Assembly (NCBI RefSeq): GCF_040869045.1
Contig: NW_027136916.1
Span: 682,001-746,000, forward strand
Direction of reading: 5' to 3'
DNA length: 64,000 nt
DNA from: Eurosta solidaginis
Taxonomy: Eukaryota > Arthropoda > Insecta > Diptera > Tephritidae
In this document: one piece after another, positions 1 to 11,300 of the stretch
Layout: each line of letters starts with the position of its first letter
Numbering within the stretch: the first letter of the stretch is position 1
Program-made: the position numbers and the translations under genes
Notes under the pieces: generated by a model
What the model saw: only the letters and a program-made list of their open reading frames with translations
The model's database searches: none
What the model was told of the DNA's origin: nothing

Positions 1-569
1 CGAAGAGTTAACACAATTTCGAGCCTTTAAAACTTGTTTACAAGAAACAAAGTAAACACACAGGTACAACAGACAAACACACAACAACAAGTAAACATAA
101 AACAATTAACACAACAAACTCAAAAAGACGGTCAAAAGACTAAAATTACGGATTTTTACCTACCCCAGTCAGCCACACAAATCGATTAGTAAACCACCCT
201 CGGTTCTGAATGAACACACAGCACATACACATAACTAAATATACATAAGCATCAATTTGACAATACCTGCTCATATACCTACAAACTATAAATACAGTGC
301 AAACGACAACAACAGATCAGAACGAAAATCGACACTGATGGTCGTACAACGCCGAAACCGGTTTGTCTCAAAACCAAATTTGACAAGCGATGATGGAAAA
401 TCGTTCCAATATACATTATTTATCCACCCTGTCGGAAAATTAACAAAACAAGATAAGTCCGTAAACTGTATCAGGCGCGCCAAAAAGAATGAAACATTTA
501 ATACCATAAGGTCATACGGAATAATCACCTAAGTCCTATGTAAAAGTACAGGTTGGAATTTGAGGGCAG
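1..569 (+). other. AC-rich leader-like stretch with an unrecognised short reading frame
   Basis: The first 250 bases are AC-rich on the plus strand and look like an untranslated leader. A frame is open from about 239 to 532. Its first ATG is near 339, giving roughly 65 residues (start MVVQRRNRF, end RSYGIIT). I do not recognise the protein; it is basic, with no signal peptide or membrane segment. Beyond the LINE inserted at 584-1290 the same pre-insertion sequence continues and reaches a run of about 13 A at 1311-1323. The whole could therefore be a retroposed transcript, or the edge of an element lying left of the window. Confidence that it is a gene is low. Confidence 0.25.
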
Positions 570-583
570 TAAATATTAACTTC

Positions 584-1290
584 TGCTGTCATCGAGCAAA
601 GAGTCAGCGCATATGCGCCTTGGCAACCACGCTACTGTTGGCAGCCATAATTTCGAAATAGTAAAAGACTTCGTTTATTTGGGAACCAGCATCAACATTA
701 GCAACAACATCAGCACTGAAATCCAGCGAAGAATCAATCTTGCCAATAAATGCTACTTTGGACTAGGTAGGCAATTGAAAAGTAAAGTCCTCTCTCGGCG
801 AACGAAAATCATACTCTACAAGTCACTTATCGTACCCGTCCTGCTATATGGGGCAGAAGCATGGACCATGACAACAGCAGATGAAGCGGCTTTGGGAGTG
901 TTCGAGAGAAAAGTTCTTCGAAAGATTTATGGACCTCTACGCGTTGGCGATGGCGAGTACCGAAGAAGATTTAATGATGAGCTGTACGAGCTATATGCAG
1001 ACATCAACATAGTCCAGCGAATTAAAACGCAGCGGCTGCGCTGGCTAGGCCATGTTATGCGAATGAAAGATGATGCTCCGGCCAAGAAAGTGTTTCTATC
1101 GGAACCCGCCTATGGAAGCAGAGGTAGAGGGCGGCCCCCACTCCGTTGGAAGGACCAGGTGGAAAACGATTTAAACTCCCTTGGTGTGACCAATTGGCGC
1201 CGGTTGGCGGAGCGAAGGAGCGACTGGCGCGCCTTGTTGGACGGCCATAACCGTTTAGACGGTTAAGCGCCAATTAAGTAAGTAAGTAAG
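584..1290 (+). mobile_element. RTE-like LINE, 5'-truncated, with 14-bp target-site duplication
   Basis: This is a 707-bp 3' fragment of a non-LTR retrotransposon. It ends in the tandem tail (TAAG)n typical of RTE-type elements. It is bounded by a perfect 14-bp duplication, TAAATATTAACTTC, at 570-583 and 1291-1304, which fixes both ends and indicates recent insertion. A second, more decayed copy lies at 54267-55030. Confidence 0.85.
613..1266 (+). pseudogene. C-terminal end of RTE-like reverse transcriptase
   Basis: The frame encodes 217 residues after an internal ATG. The coding homology starts upstream at 586, so this Met is only the first one left by truncation. Recognisable features are the thumb-region motif FVYLGTSI near residue 22, the hydrophobic VPVLLYGAEAW around 75, RLRWLGHVMRM around 140, and a C-terminal RGRGRPPLRWKDQVE basic block. 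These occur in order in the last part of RTE-clade endonuclease/reverse transcriptase proteins. The endonuclease and the catalytic YxDD core are missing, so the fragment is not functional. Unlike the 54-kb copy, this frame has no stop or frameshift, which fits the intact TSD and a young insertion. Confidence 0.8.
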
Positions 1291-1304
1291 TAAATATTAA
1301 CTTC

Positions 1305-2039
1305 AACAATTAAAAAAAAAAAAACTATTATGTAAAGCAATGCTGTACTAAAAATTTAATAGTTCAAATCTACACTAAATTTGTGATCAAAAACCCCTAT
1401 ACAATCAGAAGCAACGAATTTGCAACGAAAATATATTTAAAAAGGCAAAAGTAGTGTAAAATATGATCCAGCCTATTAAAAGCTTTGGAAAAGACTTAGT
1501 ACATAATTACTTGAAGTACTTAAAAGCGTAACGATAAAAACGAAGTAAGTCTAGAGCAGAATACATATTGGTACAACTTCTTTTAAATAAAAAGAAGTGT
1601 AAAATATTATAAAATTTGTTTAGTACTTTTCTCATAAGAATCATTTCTATTTTCAAAAATTGTTTCAATTTGTAAAGTCTTGCTTCTTAATTTCTTTAGT
1701 GGAAAAATTTAAGCACACATATTAAACATATTTAATGTACAAGAATCTTTGATGACTTTCGCAAAAGATTTGGTACATTATTATTTGAAGTGTAACAATT
1801 TACTATCAACACTTTTTCCTAAAGAATAATGCACTTTTTAGAACTTCATAAAATAATAAGTGCAAAATTATTTAAGTGCTTGATATTTTAATTATAAAAA
1901 AATAACTGAATCCAGGCTAACGTAAAAAATAGTACAGCTTCCTTTTAAATAAAAAAATATTGTAAAATTTAGTCAACATTTTATAGTAGTTTATTCAGAA
2001 AAATTATTATAAATTTAAATATAATTTCAATATAAGAGT
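1305..2039. other. AT-rich spacer with TTTAGTAC-type motifs
   Basis: No gene is visible. The stretch holds a poly-A run at 1311-1323 and several copies of the motif TTTAGTAC or its complement (near 1346, 1498, 1514, 1621, 1768, 1930). Two loosely similar segments at about 1484-1520 and 1750-1790 share 'aaaaga.tt.gtacat.att' followed by ttgaagt, suggesting an old degenerate repeat. Confidence 0.4.
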
Positions 2040-2496
2040 TGGAAGTTTTATTTTTATTCAATTGTTCTTCCAGTTGCGATGCCATATATGTCTTCTGTTC
2101 TTCCAGTTGAGATGACATTTGCGACGACATTTCTGAAATACGCGTTTCTTGTGCTTCCATTTGTGATGACATATACGTTTCCTGTTCTTCCAATTGTGAT
2201 GACATGTTGGTAGATATTTGTGATGACATTTCGGACATTTGTGCCGATATTGCAACCAATATCATGTTCAGGTCTGTGTTCGCCATTGTCTGCGGTGTTT
2301 CATTTTTCTCTTCAATTTTTGTTGTTGTCTCGTCCCCATCAGGATAAAAAACATACTCGTCCACACCAATTCCTTCTGCTTCCATTGCCTCTCGTAGCCG
2401 TGCCTGAAGTTCACGTTTAACGCCGCTTGTATTCAATCCACGGGTCTCCAACTCCTTCTTTAGTTGCTGGATCTTCAATTCACTGAACTTTGCCAT
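2040..2496 (-). pseudogene. Gypsy-type gag N-terminus with SAP domain, truncated
   Basis: Reading starts at the ATG at 2496 on the minus strand and stays open to 1981, but recognisable sequence ends near 2040. Residues 1-38 (MAKFSELKIQQLKKELETRG onward) form a SAP-type helix-loop-helix nucleic-acid-binding motif with the usual L..LK.EL..RGL..SG.K.EL pattern. An acidic linker follows. Residues about 75-160 are a heptad-like coiled coil built of repeats such as MSSQLEEQETYMSSQM. The ATG lies only 37 bases after the primer-binding site of the adjacent LTR, which is why it is read as the start of gag. The remainder of gag and all of pol are absent, replaced by AT-rich sequence. SAP-bearing gag starts are seen in some dipteran gypsy elements (recollection, not searched). 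Confidence 0.65.
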
Positions 2497-2533
2497 GTCC
2501 TTGTTGTCCTTTGGAATTTATTCAACAATTCCT

Positions 2534-2545
2534 CTTCTGACACCA
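2534..2545 (-). promoter_or_regulatory. Retrotransposon primer-binding site (tRNA-Leu type)
   Basis: The minus strand reads TGGTGTCAGAAG two bases after the LTR end. It is complementary to the 3' end of tRNA-Leu (…CTTCTGACACCA), a primer used by mdg3/micropia/blastopia-type gypsy elements. It fixes the orientation of the LTR and the gag fragment. Confidence 0.7.
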
Positions 2546-2547
2546 AT

Positions 2548-3210
2548 TGTAACGAATTTACTTGCAACTCCTCTTATTTGCAATCCTCTGCTAAGTTCGA
2601 ATCACTAAACTGTTGAATAAATAACTCCAATATTGAATAATGGAAAAATGGCCTTTATTAAAGTACTTCACAATGACACTTATACTTTGCTACTCGCTGG
2701 CTTAATAACCAAACTGATTGATAACTCAAAGTGAACTCTACTATTGGCCAGATCGCGTGCTTAATCAATAACTGATTGATTGCTCAACTCAAACTGAATT
2801 ACTTCTTACTCGCCTGCCCCGCTTTTATAGTTTACGCTGCATACTTCTAGGCTCTTCGATTTCCAGAACTTACTAGCATTGTCCATGAGCTCTCAAACTT
2901 CTCAGCTATATGCATGTGTTTGCGCATTGACTCTCCGCTGCTCGTATTCGTACATGGTACATATGTGTAGACGCAATTATTTCTTCGTTTATGTAGATAC
3001 ATAAAGATTGAATTATTGATGTGAATGTTTGTAGTTTACAGTCTCTCGCGTGCACATAGGCGTATAAGTAAATGCATCTGTGTGTGACATCTCTCTGGGC
3101 TGCCTTATATATGTGTATACTTGATTTGGTTATTAACGTAAATACTGCTTGGCATGGCCTTAGCATCGCCTTAGTGATAGGATAACTTAGTGATGGTAAT
3201 ATCCGTGACA
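2548..3210 (-). mobile_element. Gypsy-type 5' LTR (copy A)
   Basis: This 663-bp LTR begins TG and ends CA on the minus strand and is followed by the primer site and a gag start. It contains the TATA-like box TATAAAAGC (complement of gcttttata at about 2821) and an AATAAA-type signal (complement of ctttatt at about 2652). It is the only one of four related LTRs in the window that keeps internal sequence. Related copies are at 27766-28312, 41799-42300 and 47987-48430, all in the same orientation and progressively shorter. Confidence 0.75.
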
Positions 3211-5062
3211 ATACTTTATACAAAAAAAATGTTTTAAATTAAAAAATTATTGATTTCTTTCTTTTTTATTCAAAAAGGTTTAGTAAACATAAATTATTAT
3301 TTAATAAACAATAATCATTGATGAATGTGGCATTTTCGTAAAAGATTTAGAACAAAGTTTTTTTGAAGTGAATAAAATGCATTAAAAAACAAATTTTTAA
3401 TTAAAATCCTGAAATGCTATTTTAGTACTTAATTCTGATAAATAAAGTGCACATATTTTGCTAAAAAATTGCTTCCACAAAAAAATCGAGTTTGAAGCAA
3501 GAGAATATTTAATTTTTTGTATTTAATTGAATAAATTTTTAGTACACATATTAATTTTTCATGCCACAGACTGAGATTATTTGTCACTTGACGATTTTTA
3601 AACAAAAAATAGTGTCGAGTTTAACGAAAAACTTAATTTTATCTCTAGGGATTTTTTTTTATTTTTCGTACAAATATTTTCCCTTTAACAATAAATCCAA
3701 ATCTTGCGGACATCTTAAATTGGAGCTCGTAAGCACAATATAAAACGTATACACGTCACTGGAAACCCATCTTTCTGCCCATATTGTTTTTCATTATTTC
3801 TGCAAAATCCATGCAAATTATTTCAATAAAAATTGTATCTAAGATTTTTACGAAAAACGACCAAATATACAAACAAACATGTAGAGCCAATATAATTGAT
3901 TGACGTGTGCTCCTTTGCTATGTCGTAGCAATATTTTCTCAACTATCGGCAGCTAAATAAATCCTTTTTTTGTTAGTTTAGGAACAACATTCTTGCATTC
4001 ACTTCTGCATTGCATACATTTGGGCGTAACGCCTTTGGGCGTACCCATAATGAAATGTGACAAGAAGATTAAATTTTTGGTTATTCGAGCTTTTGCAAAA
4101 ACAAAAAAAAAACAAAAAGTTGCGGGATAAGTAAGCAAGAAATCGTGTAAGAATGAAGTCAATGTTTGCTGAGTGCTAATATATGTGTATGTATGCGTAC
4201 GTCAAAAGTTGACAGCACAAGTATGTAAGTAAACAAAGAAAAAAAAGTATAAAAGGCAATAAGCCAATAACTTATCTGGTCCCACTCTAAAATGTATTTG
4301 TATAGCTATTGTAGGAACGGACCGGTTAAAAGCATAAACGCACTGGTGAGTAGTTTGTATGTGTGCGTCTGCGCCGGTGTGTTGACAGACATTCACAAAT
4401 TTGTTGGACCCTTATCGAATATTTTGATTTTAATATTGGATTAACGTAAAGTAGGCGTTGTGCGTAAGCAAATAAAGAAAGATGATTGCCAATCAAAATT
4501 TTTCGATATACAATATTTTTGTATGCTAACCAAGCGCACTTAAACAGCGTTTACATGTATACATAGGAGAAAGTAACATGCAAACATGGTATTTATAATA
4601 TTTTTGTGTATATTCATATAAGAGAACCCTGTTCGATGGAAAAGTATACAAAAGAAGAAAAAATAAAAATGTGCGTGTATTGCGTTTATTAGGAATGAAA
4701 TGTGCTAAGAATTACTATTTTTTTAGTACCAAGTTTATGAAGAGTTTTGAAATTATAAAGATAAGAGATTAACTTGTTTTATTACTTTTTAATAAACTAA
4801 TTTTTTTAGCAGTTTAAACTGCTTAACATTTTTAGTACAAATTTTAGAACTACTTTTAGTACTGAATCTCAATGACATATTTTATAAATATTTAAATATT
4901 TCCAAAATAGAATTACATCATATAAATTTTAGTACTCAAATTTACATTGGCTTAATTTTTTTTAGTACTGCCTATTTAAAAATGTTAAATTTTTACTAAA
5001 TGAGTAGAAATTGTAAGCCCTTGCGTTACCAATAAAATTTAATATGTGAAAATCAACCAAAT
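3211..5062. other. AT-rich spacer, no gene seen
   Basis: No coding frame of interest is visible. The stretch is strongly AT-rich, with TTTTAGTAC motifs near 3423, 3540, 4725, 4832, 4857, 4929 and 4963. A third copy of the degenerate 'aaaagattta..ac' plus ttgaagtg segment lies at about 3330-3375. Confidence 0.4.
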
Positions 5063-5998
5063 AAGGGCAAGCGCCAATACTAGATGACATGGCAAAGGGG
5101 CGAATAAACGGAATCATAACTGACCTAACGCCCTACGCTAACCTTATCACGGCTGTTTTTGATTTCCAGGTGCAGAACGTAAGATATCCTTCAAGGAAGA
5201 AAGGCCTGGAGCGTAGTCGAAACGTTACAATCTGCACAGACGCAGATGGCATGTACTCGAAGCAGCTGCAGTTATATCAATCTAATACCATGAGGAGAGC
5301 AGCCAGACTGATGCAGATAGACGCCAATGTAAGAAACTTTGTCGGCAGGCAGGCCACGTGAAAGGCATTAGAAGTCAAAGCGATAAAGTCAGATGTCGTG
5401 CGGAGTTGTCGAGCACCGCTGCTTTTCATAAGATATGTCAATGTCTCCCTTTGCTGGGACCCTGGACACAGCGATATTGAAGGGAATGAGTTGATTACCA
5501 GGAAAGATTTCAGAATGGACATAAACTAGGCGGATGGATGCGACCAACGCTGAGCTATCTATTTTATAATCAAGGAACATAATATTAGCGCACGGACTTG
5601 CTGTGTATCAACCGGGTTGATTGCTATGTATCAAAGTCCTTATGACCTTGTTTGAATACAAAAGGAACTAGCTTCCTTCGCAAGTTAAGTAAATCTGCAA
5701 TGAGAATACTTACATGCAGAACCACAGGTCATTGAGCTATTACACCGATGCTCTGACGGTGGCTCACACCAAAAAGCTCCCACTGTAGAAGCTATCAGGG
5801 TGATGAGGAAGAGGAGTTGATTCATCTCTTATCTTTCATCTATCTTTTCCGATGTACAGGAGTATAGCCTGGCAGAATTTGGGAAGATCTTTCCCGCATA
5901 CCTAACTGAAGTAACTGAGGGTACTCACAATACATAAAAATATGTGCGAGTGGAAGAGCAGAAAATCTGAACACACGACTTCTTGACCTAACCTAACC
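5063..5998 (+). pseudogene. Decayed LINE fragment: RNase H and C-terminal zinc region
   Basis: A plus-strand relic runs from the end of the reverse transcriptase to the 3' tail. INGIITDLTPYANLITAVFD (from about 5107) matches a block also present in the minus-strand LINE at 36405-37250, so both belong to one family. An RNase H segment follows: ICTDAD near 5231 (normally TDGS or SDAS) and a WxPGHSDIEGNE-like block near 5460. A GHWAI-like segment and a degraded cysteine/histidine finger (EEEELIHL) lie near 5730-5830. Several stops and frameshifts break the frame. The tail gacctaacctaaccgc at about 5982-5998 is typical of these LINE 3' ends. It is an old, dead copy. Confidence 0.65.
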
Positions 5999-8040
5999 GC
6001 ACAAATTTTGTCACACATTTGAGTAGTAAATTTAAAACGAGTATTTGCTAGCGTGGCAATTTTAAAAATCATCAAATTTTTTAGATTGTTTTAGTACATT
6101 AGACATTAGAGTTTTTTAGCTAATAGTTCAAAAACGTTTCTGGTTTAAACTTTTCCCTTATTTTTAGTACTTAATTAAGCGCTCTATTCTGTATTAATTT
6201 TGGTACTTATAATAGGTTGAAGACATAAAATAAATGTTTTGTATCTGAGTTGAGTGAATTTTAGTACAACATTTTTCTGGAAATTGTTTTTAAATCAGCC
6301 ATTCTGATTTGAAGCTGTTTCAATACTGAGACTTAAACAAATTTTAGTACTAAAAAAATTAAAAAATGCTCTCAATAATTTAAGTACTAAATTTGGTATT
6401 CGATTCTTTAATAATTTTGGTGCAAAACTTGTAGTTGTTCTTAAATTCGTTGCAGCACGGATTTTTGTATAATGTTTTTTTTTTTTTTAATTTAGTACTA
6501 AGTTTTATAAGTGCTGCCTTGATGTTGTTGCCCTTAAGGTTGAGACCAAGTTTTTAAAAAAGTTGTGGTATTGGAGAAAAAATATTTGTACTAAAATATT
6601 AATTTTTGACGAAGTTTTTGCGGTTAACGTTCAATGATTTTTGCGGTAGTAAAAAGTAGATAGAATCTAAAAAATATTTAGCTTGCTATCTAGTTAATGT
6701 AGGAAATAAGGAAGAAGATGTATGTTTTGAATCTTCTACTAAAACTTCTACAATTACAACATTAAGGCTATGGGCTCATTTAGTCTATGTGAGGTCCTCT
6801 CTCACGGCGAGTTCAACTACCATGTATTAAAATATTTGAGACAATACCTTTAGGATAACTTTATATGAATAAGGAGTGTAGGCCTGACTAGTTACTTAAA
6901 TTTAAATCTATTGCCAGTATTTTCATACTAAAAAGGACTGAGTTTCAGAAACAATTAAAGTTTGATTACTAAATTATAAGAGATTCTTATATACATATAA
7001 TAATCGGTATTTGGACCGTAAAAACTGTTTCCCACCATGCCTGCTTTAAGCATATATTTTTTAAAAAATTTCTAAGACCTAGAAGTTCCATGTTCCATGC
7101 TCTCACGATATCGTGTTTAGTTTGCATTTTTGTGAATTTTCAAAAATGAACTTCCTCTGTTAAGAAAGTAAATCAAGTTTTAGAAGGCAAAGTACTAAAT
7201 GTAGTCAACACCTTATTTGTGGCAATACTCTCATATGTCTGTACTAAAACCTTAAATATTGTTAGTTTAAAAAACGGGATAATCAGAAGAAGGGCAGATT
7301 GCTAAAAAATGTACTAAAATTTAAAATTGTGAAAAGAAAAAAATTTCGTCGCTTTCGTGGAACCATGTAATAATGCTCGGAAAAAAGAACAAGTTTAGTT
7401 TAAGGCATACAAATGAGTCGTTTTAAGATGAAAGTTAGCATTTAAATAATTTTATTTTATTTTTCGCCGCAGTCCATAAAATTATTATTGAAGTTGTCTT
7501 CAATGACTTAAATTAATTTTCAATATCTCAATCGCATTCATAAAATTATCAACGTACTGGGGCAATTGAAATCGTTCGCATTTCCCGCATTACCTATAAT
7601 TGGTTTTCTTCACCGTAAGCTAAATATCCATAACTATCTTAATTGTTATTGCACTTGAAAGCCTTTTTCAATTTGTTAGCACTTACTTAAAACAACAACC
7701 AGTAAATTGTAAACTAATCTTGCCTTAAAGACATGCTCTAAAAGCATAAGGCCACAATAAAGGAGGAAATAATTTATTTCTATCTCTTTCTCTCTTTTGT
7801 CTTAATTTACTGCGATTGTGTTTTTGCTTTAGATGTTGAATTTTTTGGCTTTAAAGCTTGAGTGAGAGTAATGCGTTTATCATTCTTTAAAATAAATTGT
7901 TGAATATTTTATCTTATTTTAAGTTTCAATGTGATATATTTGTTGCTTTTGTTTCCTAGAAAGAAAAGGAAGAGAAAGTAATGAGATAATATGTTTTAGT
8001 TAAAATTTAGTGAAGTAATTCAAAAGGATTTCTTATTAGC
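5999..8040. other. AT-rich spacer with dense TTTTAGTAC motif
   Basis: No gene is recognised. At least ten copies of TTTTAGTAC or its complement lie between 6090 and 7310, including palindromic forms such as TTTAGTACTAAA at about 6343. The last 600 bases are plain AT-rich sequence. Confidence 0.4.
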
Positions 8041-8044
8041 TAAT

Positions 8045-8372
8045 TTGCACAAACTTTGTACGGTGGGTTCTAACCGAAGGTGGATCGATTTCCGGAGGTC
8101 GGTGGAATCGATGCACGTCACAAATGGGCAGATGATCGATTGCAGCGGACCGGTGGATACGGCTGGTGGATCGGTTTCCAAGCAGCCGAAGGTTGGTGGA
8201 ACCGATACCCGTCACCACTTAATAAGGTGGTGGCTTCCAGTGAACCGGGAGTTAGTTACTGAACCCAATTTATTCGGTGATATCTCCCCGTAGATGGGGG
8301 GATGACTCACCAGTGTCAGAGAAAAACTGTGAGGTGGAAATTAGATCTCCTCATTCACTACTCCCTGGACAC
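8045..8372 (+). repeat. Host tandem repeat, left of the foldback insertion
   Basis: This unit is nearly identical to 22965-23226 on the other side of the foldback transposon, in the same orientation. It ends cactactccctggacac at the insertion point. The GGTGGATCGRTTTCC…GGTGGAAYCGAT motif occurs twice within it (8081 and 8166 onward), showing an inner repeat. I do not recognise the family and see no credible reading frame. Confidence 0.7.
8364..8372 (+). repeat. 9-bp target-site duplication, left copy
   Basis: CCTGGACAC lies directly outside the left terminus GGCTCTGGG. The same nine bases follow the right terminus at 22930-22938. Confidence 0.8.
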
Positions 8373-11300
8373 GGCTCTGGGATGTTAGCACCCCATTTCT
8401 GGAATTTTATAACAAAACATATGCCAAATAATTGGTCACTAATTGGTCATAATTGGTCAGCAGGTTTCAGTAATTGGTCAGCATTAGAAAAAATTTTATG
8501 GAAATTTTAAAATTTTCATGGTCGGGTGTGGGATGTTAGCACCCCATTTCTGGAATTTTATAACAAAACATATGCCAAATAATTGGTCACTAATTGGTCA
8601 TAATTGGTCAGCGGGTCCCACTAATTGGTCAGCCATAGACAATTTTTTATGGCCATTTAAAGTTTTCCAAGGGAAAAACAATTTTCCTGTTTAAACACCC
8701 TGTATACATAAATTTTCCAAAAAAAATTATGCCAATTAATTGGTCACTAATTGGTCATAATTGGTCACCAGGTTTCGTTAATTGGTCAGCCATAGGAACT
8801 TTTTAATTAATTTTTAAAGTTTTCTTTGTTATCGGATGTTACCCTGTTATCGGATGTTAGCACCCCATCGGTGGATTTTGAATTCGAAAAGCATGCCAAA
8901 TAATTGGTCACTAATTGGTCATAATTGGTCAGTGGGTCCCACTAATTGGTCAGCCATAGACAATTTTTTATGGCCATTTAAAGTTTTCCAAGGAAAACCA
9001 ATTTTCCTGTCTAGACACCCTGTATAAATAAATTTTCCAAAAAAAAATATGCCAATTAATTGGTCACTAATTGGTCATAATTGGTCAGCAGGTTTCGTTA
9101 ATTGGTCAGCCATAGGAACTTTTTAATTAATTTTTAAAGTTTTCTTTGTTATCGGATGTTATCGTGTTATCGGATGTTAGCACCCCATCGGTGGATTTTC
9201 AAATCGAAACGTATGCCAAATAATTGGTCACTAATTGGTCATAATTGGTCAGCGGGTCCCACTAATTGGTCAGCCATAGAAAATTTTTTATGGCCATTTA
9301 AAGTTTTCCAAGGGAAAAACAATTTTCCTGTTTAAACACCCTGTATACATAAATTTTCCAAAAAAAATTATGCCAATTAATTGGTCACTAATTGGTCATA
9401 ATTGGTCAGTGGGTCCCACTAATTGGTCAGCCATAGACAATTTTTTATGACCATTTAAAGTTTTCCAAGGAAAATCAATTTTGCTGTCTAGACACCCTGT
9501 ATACATAAATTTTCCAAAAAAAATTATGCCAATTAATTGGTCACTAATTGGTCATAATTGGTTAGCAGGTTTCGTTAATTGGTCAGCCATAGGAACTTTT
9601 TAATTAATTTTTAAAGTTTTCTTTGTTATCGGATGTTACCCTGTTATCGGATGTTAGCACCCCATCGGTGGATTTTCGATTCGAAAGGTATGCCAAATAA
9701 TTGGTCACTAATTGGTCATAATTGGTCAGCGGGTCCCACTAATTGGTCAGCCATAGAAAATTTTTTATGGCCATTTAAAATTTTCCAAGGGAAAAACAAT
9801 TTTCCTGTTTAAACACCCTGTATACATAAATTTTCCAAAAAAATTATGCCAATTAATTGGTCACTAATTGGTCATAATTGGTCAGTGGGTCCCACTTTTT
9901 GGTCAGCCATAGACAATTTTTTATGACCATTTAAAGTTTTCCAAGGAAAATCAATTTTACTGTCTAGACACCCTGTATACATAAATTTTCCAAAAAAAAT
10001 TATGCCAATTAATTGGTCACTAATTGGTCATAATTGGTCAGCAGGTTTCGTTAATTGGTCAGTCATAGGAACTTTTTAATTAATTTTTAAAGTTTTCTTT
10101 GTTATCGGATGTTATCGTGTTATCGGATGTTAGCACCCCATCGGTGGATTTTCAAATCGAAACGTATGCCAAATAATTGGTCACTAATTGGTCATAATTG
10201 GTCAGCGGGTCCCACTAATTGGTCAGCCATAGACAATTTTTTATGGCCATTTAAAATTTTCCAAGGGAAAAACAATTTTCCTGTTTAAACACCCTGTATA
10301 CATAAATTTTCCAAAAAAAATTATGCCAATTAATTGGTCACTAATTGGTCATAATTGGTCACCAGGTTTCGTTAATTGGTCAGCCATAGGAACTTTTTAA
10401 TTAATTTTTAAAGTTTTCTTTGTTATCGGATGTTATCGTGTTATCGGATGTTAGCACCCCATCGGTGGATTTTCAAATCGAAACGTATGCCAAATAATTG
10501 GTCACTAATTGGTCATAATTGGTCAGCGGGTCCCACTAATTGGTCAGCCATAGAAAATTTTTTATGGCCATTTAAAGTTTTCCAAGGGAAAAACAATTTT
10601 CCTGTTTAAACACCCTGTATACATAAATTTTCCAAAAAAAATTATGCCAATTAATTGGTCACTAATTGGTCATAATTGGTCAGTGGGTCCCACTAATTGG
10701 TCAGCCATAGACAATTTTTTATGACCATTTAAAATTTTCCAAGGAAAATCAATTTTGCTGTCTAGACACCCTGTATACATAAATTTTCCAAAAAAAATTA
10801 TGCCAATTAATTGGTCACTAATTGGTCATAATTGGTCAGCAGGTTTCGTTAATTGGTCAGCCATAGGAACTTTCTAATTAATTTTTAAAGTTTTCTTTGT
10901 TATCGGATGTTACCCTGTTATCGGATGTTAGCACCCCATCGGTGGATTTTCGATTCGAAAGGTATGCCAAATAATTGGTCACTAATTGGTCATAATTGGT
11001 CAGCGGGTCCCACTAATTGGTCAGCCATAGAAAATTTTTTATGGCCATTTAAAATTTTCCAAGGGAAAAACAATTTTCCTGTTTAAACACCCTGTATACA
11101 TAAATTTTCCAAAAAAATTATGCCAATTAATTGGTCACTAATTGGTCATAATTGGTCAGTGGGTCCCACTTTTTGGTCAGCCATAGACAATTTTTTATGA
11201 CCATTTAAAGTTTTCCAAGGAAAATCAATTTTACTGTCTAGACACCCTGTATACATAAATTTTCCAAAAAAAATTATGCCAATTAATTGGTCACTAATTG

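Noticed and set aside
8045..8510. Short plus-strand frames in the host tandem repeat and across the foldback terminus
   Set aside because: Two overlapping phases are equally open, the sequence is duplicated on the right flank, and frames run into the transposon end.
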